Shown here: positions 1-4,164 of the stretch, one piece after another
How positions within the stretch are numbered: the first letter of the stretch is position 1
Layout of the letters: every line of letters starts with the position of its first letter
Notes under the pieces: model-generated
Databases searched by the model: none
What the model saw: only the letters and a program-made list of their open reading frames with translations
What the model was told of the DNA's origin: nothing
Program-made: the position numbers and the translations under genes
From: Reyranella sp.
GTDB taxonomy: Bacteria; Pseudomonadota; Alphaproteobacteria; Reyranellales; Reyranellaceae
Length of the DNA: 5,315 nt
Assembly (NCBI GenBank): GCA_030681635.1
Contig: JAUXRT010000015.1
Span: 1-5,315, forward strand
Reading direction: 5' to 3'

Positions 1-378
1 CGTCGATCGCTGAACGTTGGAAAGGATGCGGCTCAGGTCTTCAAGGATGAAATTGTCACCCTTTCTCGCACCCTTTGCGGCGATTGCTGCGAACAAGTCC
101 GACGGACGCAGGAAGTAGCCCAACTCGTCGACCGCCTCAGCACGGATAGCGTCGAGTATTTCTTCGCCCTCGCCGGTGCCCTCTTGAATTTCAATAAACT
201 TAATTCCGTCGGCAGACAGAATATCGTCCGCGTAGACCTGCATCCGCTCAGAGAGATACTTGAAGAAGATAAAACCCAGGATGTAGTCGCGAAACTCATC
301 GGCATCCATCTTTCCTCGGAGGTCATTAGCGATCCCCCAAAGTGCTGTCTCAAGCTGCCGTTTCTGCGCCTCAGTCAT
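1..378 (-). CDS. hsdM: Type I restriction-modification system DNA methyltransferase subunit HsdM, N-terminal part (cut by window edge)
   Basis: Translating the minus strand from the ATG at 378 gives 126 residues that remain open to base 1. They begin MTEAQKRQLE and contain LWGIANDLRGKM, DEFRDYILGFIFFKYLSE (about residues 14-44) and LGYFLRPSDLF (about 87-96). These are hallmark segments of the helical N-terminal domain (HsdM_N) of type I adenine methyltransferases. In this family HsdM pairs with the specificity subunit HsdS to methylate adenine in a bipartite site, and with HsdR to cut unmodified DNA. Only about a quarter of the usual roughly 500-residue protein is present. The SAM-binding motif and the NPPF catalytic motif would lie to the left, outside the window. 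The start is fixed by an in-frame TGA at 397-399 (minus strand), with only one ATG after it. The SD is weak (GTGAG). Identity is very secure; the truncation comes from the window edge, so gene integrity cannot be judged. Confidence 0.95.
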   Translation of the reverse strand, partial: MTEAQKRQLETALWGIANDLRGKMDADEFRDYILGFIFFKYLSERMQVYADDILSADGIKFIEIQEGTGEGEEILDAIRAEAVDELGYFLRPSDLFAAIAAKGARKGDNFILEDLSRILSNVQRST

Positions 379-536
379 ACACTCACAGGCCCCAGTTCAT
401 ATTTTGTACTCATTCCTAACCGGACTGAACTGTTCTTGCACCGACTTTCTGAATGACTTTTGCCGAGGAGGGCACAGACACGCCCCACTGAAAGACCAAC
501 TCGGAACTTCCCACGACGTGCTTCAGTCCGTCGGGT
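379..536. other. Spacer between the nuclease-like gene and hsdM
   Basis: This 158-bp gene-free spacer separates two minus-strand genes. It is too long for tight coupling, so hsdM may have its own promoter here. AT-richer sequence lies just upstream of hsdM (around 392-412), but I cannot name a confident -10/-35 pair. A 9-bp perfect inverted repeat (CGGACTGAA at 421-429, TTCAGTCCG at 522-530) brackets about 92 bp of the spacer. No small gene with a convincing start was seen. Confidence 0.5.
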
Positions 537-1478
537 TTAGACAAGCAGAGTTTCGCCTCGGTACGCTTGCTGAATCAACGTTTTCGCCTTTTCCAGATCG
601 CCTAAAGACTTGAGGCTTACTTCGAGATCACCAGTCCCCCAATGACCTATCTTGCGAACATCTCGCGTAAAGCCCGCGGTCAGACGATGCTTATCCGGGT
701 TAAGGTGGAGCATCAGCAGGAGGCGATCTTTCTGGGGAACGACACTCGCAAAATTCTTGATGCGCTTGAATGCTACGTAAAGCTTCAGATCTTTACGCTG
801 CACGTCGTCTCCGAGAGACGTTATGAAGCTTTCGAGAGAATCGAATAGGTCGCGCGTCGCTAGAGGATACTCGGCGAACCAGTCCATGACTGTTTGATCA
901 CCAACATCTTTGGAGGCCTTTGCAGCCTTTGCTCCTTTAGCCGTTACTGCCGTTATTGCAGGAGGGGTTTTCGGACTCACCGCATTTGTGAGTTCCAACA
1001 GCAGCAGTTCTGGACCAAATTGCCGATAGCGAAAAAGTTCAATGCCTCGATTGATCTGCTGGACTGCGTGAGCATCGTATTTGGTGAAATCAGCTGCGAT
1101 ACAGATTAGCCGTGGTGCGGCCCAATCGATCTCGTCTGCGGCCGCTTTTCCAAAGGCGTCGAGCACCAGCAGTTTGAATTCAGCGCGATGATCCATTAGC
1201 CAATCAAGATAGAAAAGACCTTGATTGATGACATTCTCGCCGGACGAGCGTTTGTACTCTAGTATGACGGGGCAATGGTTTTCATCGATGCCTAAGGTAT
1301 CGATACGGCCTGCGTGTGTTTTTCCGGTCGAGTATTCCGTTGCGAGGAAGCGCACGCTTAGAAGAGGCTCAAGGTTCTTTTCAATGAGCCGCTGTAGCGG
1401 CTTTTCGAGATCTGACGCTGTCGCGGCGATCTCCTTTGCATTCTCCCCGTCGATTCGAAACAATGTTATTTTGTTCAT
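537..1478 (-). CDS. PD-(D/E)XK nuclease-like protein with C-terminal DUF5655 domain
   Basis: The 313-residue protein starts MNKITLFRID at the ATG at 1478. An AAGGGGGG ribosome binding site (complement of 1482-1489) lies a few bases upstream and decides this start over longer versions. The N-terminal half (about 1-165) carries GRIDTLG (D60), VILEYKR (E74, K76) and NQGLFYLDWL (Q86 onward). This D...ExK...Q arrangement is what NucS/DUF91-type and related PD-(D/E)XK nucleases use to bind metal and DNA, so nuclease activity is an inference. An Ala/Lys/Pro-rich linker follows (about 165-195). The C-terminal part (about 203-308) has LYVAFKRIKNFASV, LLLMLHL and KIGHWGTGDLEV, typical of DUF5655, whose role is unknown. 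The gene lies 158 bp upstream of hsdM on the same strand, in lower-GC sequence, suggesting a restriction/defence accessory. An alternative ATG at 1535 with GGAGG only 2 nt upstream would add 19 residues and seems less likely. Confidence 0.85.
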   Translation of the reverse strand: MNKITLFRIDGENAKEIAATASDLEKPLQRLIEKNLEPLLSVRFLATEYSTGKTHAGRIDTLGIDENHCPVILEYKRSSGENVINQGLFYLDWLMDHRAEFKLLVLDAFGKAAADEIDWAAPRLICIAADFTKYDAHAVQQINRGIELFRYRQFGPELLLLELTNAVSPKTPPAITAVTAKGAKAAKASKDVGDQTVMDWFAEYPLATRDLFDSLESFITSLGDDVQRKDLKLYVAFKRIKNFASVVPQKDRLLLMLHLNPDKHRLTAGFTRDVRKIGHWGTGDLEVSLKSLGDLEKAKTLIQQAYRGETLLV

Positions 1479-1601
1479 GCGCCCCCCTTGGACAGGATAC
1501 GCGAGTTTGAGGTCGTTGTAGCCCTTCACGCTCATTGCCTCCCCAGACAATCACCTCCCGCGCTTCCCTCCGCCTGGGTCAACCATCCGCAGGAGGAAGC
1601 C
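1479..1601. other. Divergent spacer between the nuclease/DUF5655 gene and NTF2-A; composition boundary
   Basis: This 123-bp region separates two divergently transcribed genes and must contain promoters for at least one of them, but no clear -35/-10 pair is visible. Base composition changes here, from the mixed-GC restriction segment to the GC-rich host-like segment. Its right end resembles the region ahead of the paralogous gene NTF2-B: AATCACCTCCC (1549-1559) against AATCGCCTCCC (3264-3274), and TCAACC plus GCAGGAG just before both start codons. The duplication that made the two genes therefore probably included upstream DNA. Confidence 0.5.
1482..1489 (-). promoter_or_regulatory. Ribosome binding site of the nuclease/DUF5655 gene
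   Basis: On the minus strand AAGGGGGG sits 3-10 nt before the ATG at 1478. It supports the 313-residue form of the protein rather than upstream in-frame starts that would reach into the divergent spacer. Confidence 0.6.
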
Positions 1602-2039
1602 ATGCCCAGCTCAGCGTCGTCATCGATCGCGGCAGCGCCGTCATCGGTCGCGACCGCCGCCACGCCTGAAGCCGTCACCCCGTCGCCGGAGGCGATAACC
1701 GAAACTTACGTCGCCACCTGGAACGAGACCGATCCCGCCCGCCGCCGCGCCGGCATCGCCGCGGCCTGGGCCGAGGCGGGCACCTACCGCGATCCGGTGA
1801 TGGCGAGCGACGGCCACGCCGGCGTCGATGCCATGCTGGCGGGCGTGCAGGCCAAGTTCCCGGGCTTCGTGCTCAAGCGCACGTCCAGGGTCGATGCCCA
1901 CAACGGGGCGCTGCGCTTCACCTGGTCGCTCGGCCCGGCGTCGGGCCCGTCGGTCGTCGAGGGCGTCGATTTCTGCACCCTGGCACCGGATGGCAGGCTG
2001 GCGTCGGTGGTGGGGTTCATCGATAAGGCGCCGACGTAA
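1602..2039 (+). CDS. NTF2/SnoaL-like small protein, paralog A
   Basis: The 145-residue protein begins at the ATG at 1602, which follows a near-perfect AGGAGG at 1591-1596. Residues 1-30 are an Ala/Ser/Pro/Thr-rich low-complexity tail lacking in paralog B. It is not a convincing signal peptide because it has no charged start or hydrophobic core. The folded part (about 32-145) has YVATWNETD, WAEAGTYRDPVM, GHAGVDAMLAGVQ, VDAHNGALRFTWSLGP and a GFID end. This pattern is typical of SnoaL-like/NTF2-like proteins, cone-shaped alpha+beta folds with an internal pocket that are often annotated as polyketide cyclase or isomerase-like. The substrate is unknown and no catalytic assignment is possible from sequence alone. 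The protein is about 74% identical (84/114) to the product at 3330-3710. A strong hairpin follows immediately after the stop codon. The in-frame ATG at 1488 is rejected as the start. Confidence 0.85.
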   Translation: MPSSASSSIAAAPSSVATAATPEAVTPSPEAITETYVATWNETDPARRRAGIAAAWAEAGTYRDPVMASDGHAGVDAMLAGVQAKFPGFVLKRTSRVDAHNGALRFTWSLGPASGPSVVEGVDFCTLAPDGRLASVVGFIDKAPT

Positions 2040-2124
2040 CCGTCATCCCGACCGATGAGCGAAGCGACGAGTGGAGGGACCTTTCATGCGAAGAAAGATC
2101 CCTCGGCTCCGCTCGGGATGACGG
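2040..2124 (+). repeat. REP-like imperfect palindrome after NTF2-A, possible terminator or mRNA-stabilising hairpin
   Basis: The ends are a perfect 12-bp inverted repeat, CCGTCATCCCGA (2040-2051) and TCGGGATGACGG (2113-2124). Inside, GAGGGA (2074-2079) pairs with TCCCTC (2099-2104), and CTTTC (2081-2085) with GAAAG (2093-2097), around a 7-nt loop. The GTCATCCCGA...TCGGGATGAC layout with GGGAC/GATCCC inside resembles dispersed intergenic palindromes of alphaproteobacterial genomes (from general knowledge). It starts one base after the NTF2-A stop codon and has no T-run. A role in 3'-end formation or RNA stability is an inference. Confidence 0.65.
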
Positions 2125-2228
2125 AGGGGCGCGCTTGCATTCTGCTGGCACTGCCCGCAGCAACTCACTAGATCTTGAACTTGCAAATTCAGCAGGTTTC
2201 GGGCTATATTTCTGATATCATCGCACGA

Positions 2229-2456
2229 GGCCTGTCTTCAAAGGCCGAGCCGCCCATCGCTTTCCCGGGACGGCTCCTTGTCGTGACGGAATGCTTCCTC
2301 TTCGCAGCACTTGCTCTACGTGATCCGTCACGCTGGGGGTCCTGGGTTGCGGGTCGGGAGACAGACCGAGACGATACTTGACCATGCCCCGCCCGGCGCG
2401 CCTGCCGGGTACGATCCCTGGAGGATGAGGGGAGGTCCCGCGGTCTGTGCCCCAGC
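2229..2456. ncRNA. Candidate structured RNA: block of adjacent and nested inverted repeats
   Basis: This gene-free stretch has unusually dense self-complementarity, listed left to right. GGCCT/AGGCC pairs 2229-2233 with 2242-2246. GAGCCG/CGGCTC pairs 2247-2252 with 2271-2276. CGTGACGGA/TCCGTCACG pairs 2282-2290 with 2324-2332. A nested domain follows: GCTGGGG/CCCCAGC (2332-2338 with 2450-2456) encloses ACAGACCG/CGGTCTGT (2361-2368 with 2441-2448). That in turn encloses GACC/GGTC (2380-2383 with 2434-2437), CCCC/GGGG (2387-2390 with 2429-2432), the hairpin CCCGGC/GCCGGG (2392-2397 with 2404-2409) and the small hairpin ATCC/GGAT (2414-2417 with 2423-2426). The stems abut one another with little slack. 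Pairings are symmetric, so the strand cannot be told. I recognise no known RNA family. High GC raises the chance of random stems, so this remains a candidate. Confidence 0.35.
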
Positions 2457-2570
2457 ACTGAACCGTGAGTAGCAAGCAAAGGCCGTCCCCGTCGCCGACC
2501 GTCCGGCAGGTGGGGTGGACCGAGGTGCGGTCAACGCATCCGAGAGCTGTTTAGACGGTCATCTGCGGCT

Positions 2571-2593
2571 GCCCCCACGCTTGTCAGGGGGGC
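2571..2593. terminator. GC-rich hairpin in the NTF2-A/TM-A spacer
   Basis: GCCCCC (2571-2576) pairs with GGGGGC (2588-2593) across an 11-nt loop. No T-run follows on either strand. It could weakly terminate leftward transcription from TM-A or be part of a larger structure. Evidence is limited to the stem itself. Confidence 0.25.
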
Positions 2594-2641
2594 GGGGCCA
2601 CGGAGGCATATTTCCGCGAGGGCACAGGTGGGCGATTGGCC

Positions 2642-2691
2642 TGTGTCACAACATTTGTCTCAACTTGGTGTGACACTTTTGGGTGTGACAC
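2642..2691. repeat. Cluster of TGTGACAC repeats just downstream of TM-A
   Basis: GGTGTGACAC occurs twice, at 2667-2676 and 2682-2691, exactly 15 bp apart. The reverse complement of its core, GTGTCACA, is at 2643-2650. The outer pair can form an 8-bp stem (2643-2650 with 2669-2676) around an 18-nt loop. The cluster begins 3 bp past the TM-A stop codon. Possibilities are a protein-binding array, a poor terminator for TM-A, or the decayed end of a mobile element with repeated transposase-binding motifs. No transposase gene is present to decide among these. Confidence 0.5.
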
Positions 2692-2694
2692 CGT

Positions 2695-3012
2695 CTAGCG
2701 CTGGAAGAACGCGTCCGTCCCGGAAACCGGTGTCGCGCGCAGCGTCCCGGGGGTCCCCGGCGCTTCCATGTGCGCGGCGGCGGCGCGGTCGAAGCTCAGT
2801 GCGGCGAGGCTGCTGCCCTTCAACTGGCTGATCGCCAGGAGGCCCATGGCCAGCGTCGCTGCGAGCACGAGGACGGCCAGCAGAAAGCCCGCCTGGCCGG
2901 TGCCGATGTCGGGCGGCACCTCGTCGTAGCGGCTGGGCACGTCGTGCGGCATCTCGTGGTCGTGCGGCGTGGTCTCGGGCTCGGGCAGGGTCGGCAGGAC
3001 GTGATAGCTCAT
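2695..3012 (-). CDS. Small single-pass membrane protein of unknown function (TM-A)
   Basis: The 105-residue protein starts MSYHVLPTLP at the ATG at 3012. The N-terminal 40 residues are Pro/Asp/His-rich and acidic, with no signal peptide. One clear membrane helix spans about residues 42-64 (GFLLAVLVLAATLAMGLL). The remaining 40 residues are polar, Ala/Gly/Thr-rich, and end in DAFFQR. The likely topology is N-terminus in the cytoplasm and tail in the periplasm. I recognise no family and no catalytic motif. The ribosome binding site is weak: a G-run in the 12 bases before the ATG. An in-frame ATG at 3087 would add 25 basic residues that look non-native. The gene diverges from NTF2-B, converges on NTF2-A, and has the same architecture as TM-B (3753-4019) without obvious sequence similarity. 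GC-rich third positions support it as real. Confidence 0.65.
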   Translation of the reverse strand: MSYHVLPTLPEPETTPHDHEMPHDVPSRYDEVPPDIGTGQAGFLLAVLVLAATLAMGLLAISQLKGSSLAALSFDRAAAAHMEAPGTPGTLRATPVSGTDAFFQR

Positions 3013-3181
3013 GGTGGGCCCCCGTTCCGGTGGGTTCTCCCTCTGCCAACGCCGCCCGCGGGCCGCTTGTTCCCGCACCCTGCGCATAGATGCAGCGCGC
3101 GCGATTTTTCAGACAGGCCCGCCGATCGGCCTTGAGTCGAAAAGAAGCGTCCGGGCCAAGCGGGCCCGCGCTTTGTGAATT

Positions 3182-3217
3182 TCTGGACAGACAGAATCCA
3201 GACAGATGATGTCTGGA
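3182..3217. promoter_or_regulatory. Operator-like array: three TCTGGA half-sites at 15-bp spacing
   Basis: TCTGGA (3182-3187), its reverse complement TCCAGA (3197-3202) and TCTGGA again (3212-3217) start exactly 15 bp apart. The right pair extends to a 7-bp perfect inverted repeat, TCCAGAC/GTCTGGA, with a 7-bp spacer. Overlaid on this, CAGACAGA occurs at 3188-3195 and 3199-3206, 11 bp (one helical turn) apart, and CAGACAG again at 3110-3116. The array is about 113 bp ahead of NTF2-B and about 170 bp ahead of TM-A. Binding of a dimeric regulator is an inference; I cannot name it. Confidence 0.4.
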
Positions 3218-3227
3218 AAAGCCCCTC

Positions 3228-3245
3228 CCGGCGGCGCGCCGCCGG
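3228..3245. repeat. 18-bp perfect palindrome upstream of NTF2-B
   Basis: CCGGCGGCGCGCCGCCGG is a perfect, uninterrupted palindrome with 9 bp on each side. It lies between the TCTGGA array and the NTF2-B start and is followed by TCTTATTA. As RNA it would need to open its centre to form a loop. Candidate roles are an operator for a dimeric regulator, an attenuator-like leader hairpin, or simple GC-rich chance. The sequence alone does not decide. Confidence 0.45.
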
Positions 3246-3329
3246 TCTTATTACCTCCCAGGAAATCGCCTCCCCGGCCGATCCGGTGTCTCCTTTTGCC
3301 GTCCTCAACCCCTGACGCAGGAGCGTTCG

Positions 3330-3710
3330 ATGTCCAATCCCACCAGCACCGCCCCCACCGACACCGCGGATGCCTACATCGCCACCTGGAACGAGACCGA
3401 CGCCGCAAGGCGCCAGGCCGCCATCGCCCGCGTCTGGGCCGAGGGCGGGAGCTATCGCGATCCGTTGATGACGAGCGACGGCCACGCCGGCATCGATGCC
3501 ATGGTCGCGGGCGTCCAGGGCCGTTTCGCCGGCTTCGTGATGAAGCGGACGTCCAAGGTCGACAGCCACAACGGGTCTCTGCGGTTCGGCTGGTCGTTGG
3601 GTCCCGCATCAGGGCCGGCGGTGGTCGAGGGTGTCGATTTCGGCACCCTGGGAGCCGACGGACGCCTCGCCTCGATCGTGGGCTTTATCGACAAAATGCC
3701 GACAGCCTGA
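3330..3710 (+). CDS. NTF2/SnoaL-like small protein, paralog B
   Basis: The 126-residue protein starts at the ATG at 3330, preceded by GCAGGAG at 3318-3324 with good spacing. It has only about 12 residues before the conserved YIATWNETD, then VWAEGGSYRDPLM, GHAGIDAMVAGVQ, VDSHNGSLRFGWSLGP and GFIDKMPTA. This is the compact full-length form of the NTF2-like/SnoaL-like fold, a pocketed alpha+beta barrel seen in small-molecule binding proteins and isomerases. Its ligand or reaction is unknown. Compared with paralog A, differences are mostly conservative (V/I, K/R, A/S), with 84 of 114 aligned residues identical. The conserved HAG, RTS, HNG and EGVDF segments are all kept, so both copies look functional. 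Shared upstream words suggest duplication of gene plus leader. The stop codon is inside a strong hairpin. Confidence 0.87.
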   Translation: MSNPTSTAPTDTADAYIATWNETDAARRQAAIARVWAEGGSYRDPLMTSDGHAGIDAMVAGVQGRFAGFVMKRTSKVDSHNGSLRFGWSLGPASGPAVVEGVDFGTLGADGRLASIVGFIDKMPTA

Positions 3711-3742
3711 CACTCGCGCACAGAAGCCCGCGCGAGTGTCAG
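3707..3742. terminator. Bidirectional terminator-like hairpin between NTF2-B and TM-B
   Basis: CTGACACTCGCGC (3707-3719) and GCGCGAGTGTCAG (3730-3742) form a perfect 13-bp stem with a 10-nt loop. The NTF2-B stop codon TGA (3708-3710) is within the stem, and the TM-B stop lies 10 bp past it. The position between convergent genes fits a shared terminator. There is no T-run on either side, as is common in GC-rich bacteria, so intrinsic termination is likely but not assured. Confidence 0.7.
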
Positions 3743-3752
3743 AAGTTGTCCG

Positions 3753-4019
3753 CTACTGACGCTGCGTCGGGATCGTCGGCGCCGGAGCGGGCGCCGGCGT
3801 CTCGACCGCGCGGTCGGGCTGGCGGGCCTGGTCGTTCCGCTCACCCGGCCCGCTGCCGGGATTGAAGAACAGCAGGCCGGCCACCAGGACGAGGGTCACC
3901 AGCACGCCGCCCACCAGATAGAAGCCGCCGATGCCGCTGCTGCGGGTCACCGGATCGACCTCCGGCGCCCGAAACGGCTCGCGCTTCAGGCCCGGAGGCC
4001 GCGGATCATGATCGCTCAT
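3753..4019 (-). CDS. Small single-pass membrane protein with Pro/Ala-rich tail (TM-B)
   Basis: The 88-residue protein starts MSDHDPRPPG at the ATG at 4019, with AGGAGG five bases upstream on the minus strand, which settles the start. Residues 1-29 are polar and charged with several prolines. A single membrane helix spans about residues 31-52 (GGFYLVGGVLVTLVLVAGLLFF). The tail is polar and ends in a Pro/Ala-rich run (about 73-85) and TQRQ. The tail is probably periplasmic. I recognise no family; a membrane-anchor or envelope-associated role would be speculation. The gene converges on NTF2-B across a 42-bp hairpin-bearing spacer and diverges from the PPOX-like gene. It shares small size, one helix, and placement next to an NTF2-like gene with TM-A. 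Confidence 0.72.
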   Translation of the reverse strand: MSDHDPRPPGLKREPFRAPEVDPVTRSSGIGGFYLVGGVLVTLVLVAGLLFFNPGSGPGERNDQARQPDRAVETPAPAPAPTIPTQRQ

Positions 4020-4164
4020 GTCGTCCTCCTGTGGTTCTTGTGGTGCCGTCCGTTCCAACGCCCCTGGGGCGCGCGATGTTCCGAGTTAAGTTTTCGTGGC
4101 TGTTCAAGGCCTTAGCCATGGGCTGAAACGTGCTACGATTTGGCCATCCTCTGGAGGAGCGTTC
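4020..4164. other. Divergent spacer between TM-B and the PPOX-like gene
   Basis: This 145-bp spacer carries the SD of TM-B at its left end and a possible rightward promoter near its right end. The part around 4080-4140 is less GC-rich than the flanking genes, as expected of a promoter region. Confidence 0.5.
4112..4139 (+). promoter_or_regulatory. Possible sigma-70-type promoter for the PPOX-desaturase operon
   Basis: TACGAT (4134-4139) preceded by TGC resembles an extended -10 box. TTAGCC (4112-4117), 16 bp upstream, is a poor -35 match (3 of 6). Transcription would then start near 4146, giving a short leader before the SD at 4153-4158. This rests on sequence resemblance only. Confidence 0.35.

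Larger units (their letters stand above)
2125..2694. other. Long gene-free stretch between convergent NTF2-A and TM-A
   Basis: Together with the hairpin to its left, this makes 655 bp without a convincing gene between two converging genes. Open frames exist on both strands but lack ribosome binding sites and show third-position GC far below that of the neighbouring genes. One minus-strand frame (start at 2384) has about 60% G/C at third positions by hand count. The stretch instead contains the nested-stem block (2229-2456), a GC-rich hairpin (2571-2593) and the TGTGACAC cluster (2642-2691), described separately. A non-coding RNA, a decayed mobile element, or both are possible. Confidence 0.5.
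3013..3329. other. Divergent regulatory spacer between TM-A and NTF2-B
   Basis: This 317-bp spacer must hold promoters for both divergent genes. It contains a 10-bp palindrome GCGGGCCCGC (3160-3169) overlapping a CGGGCC/GGCCCG hairpin (3152-3157 with 3163-3168). It also contains an array of TCTGGA half-sites (3182-3217) and an 18-bp perfect palindrome (3228-3245). No confident sigma-70 -35/-10 pair was found. Open frames crossing it have no ribosome binding site and end in shifted frames of NTF2-B, so I regard them as chance. Confidence 0.5.

Noticed and set aside
642..1521. Several plus-strand open frames of 68-98 codons across the left segment
   Set aside because: All are antisense to the nuclease/DUF5655 gene, have no SD and show Cys/Arg/Ser-rich translations without family resemblance.
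1479..1550. N-terminal extension of the nuclease/DUF5655 protein from ATG 1550 or 1535
   Set aside because: ATG 1478 has a strong, well-spaced SD and gives the start expected for this domain. The ATG at 1535 has GGAGG, but only two bases away. It is kept as an alternative in the gene entry.
1488..1601. Upstream in-frame ATG giving a 183-residue version of NTF2-A
   Set aside because: The ATG at 1602 has a near-perfect AGGAGG and matches the paralog better. The added 38 residues overlap the divergent gene's leader and look like chance coding.
2247..2276. GAGCCG...CGGCTC hairpin resembling domain V of a group II intron on the minus strand
   Set aside because: It is about 30 nt rather than 34, lacks the proper two-base bulge and upper stem, and there is no reverse transcriptase frame or recognisable intron 3' end nearby.
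2218..2479. Minus-strand open frames of 85-91 codons in the long spacer
   Set aside because: Two overlapping frames are open at once, neither has an SD, third-position GC is near 60% against far higher in neighbouring genes, and the region is better explained by stem-forming repeats. I recognise no protein family in either translation.
2125..2700. Possible tRNA, tmRNA, RNase P RNA or SRP RNA in the long spacer
   Set aside because: No cloverleaf with a CCA end, no tmRNA tag or tRNA-like ends, and none of the conserved core words of RNase P or SRP RNA could be found by eye on either strand.
3009..3609. Long minus-strand open frames opposite NTF2-B (166 and 186 codons)
   Set aside because: They are antisense to a well-supported gene, with Arg/Gly-rich composition typical of GC-rich shadows. 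A similar antisense frame also appears opposite paralog A only because the genes are paralogous.
3206..3865. Plus-strand open frame of 219 codons across the NTF2-B region
   Set aside because: It is a shifted frame over NTF2-B and TM-B, rich in Arg/Pro as expected from GC-rich shadow frames, with no family resemblance and no suitable SD.
4096..4164. ATG at 4096 as the start of the PPOX-like protein
   Set aside because: It lies upstream of the likely promoter and lacks an SD, whereas 4165 has GGAGGA at good spacing and begins where the family usually begins.
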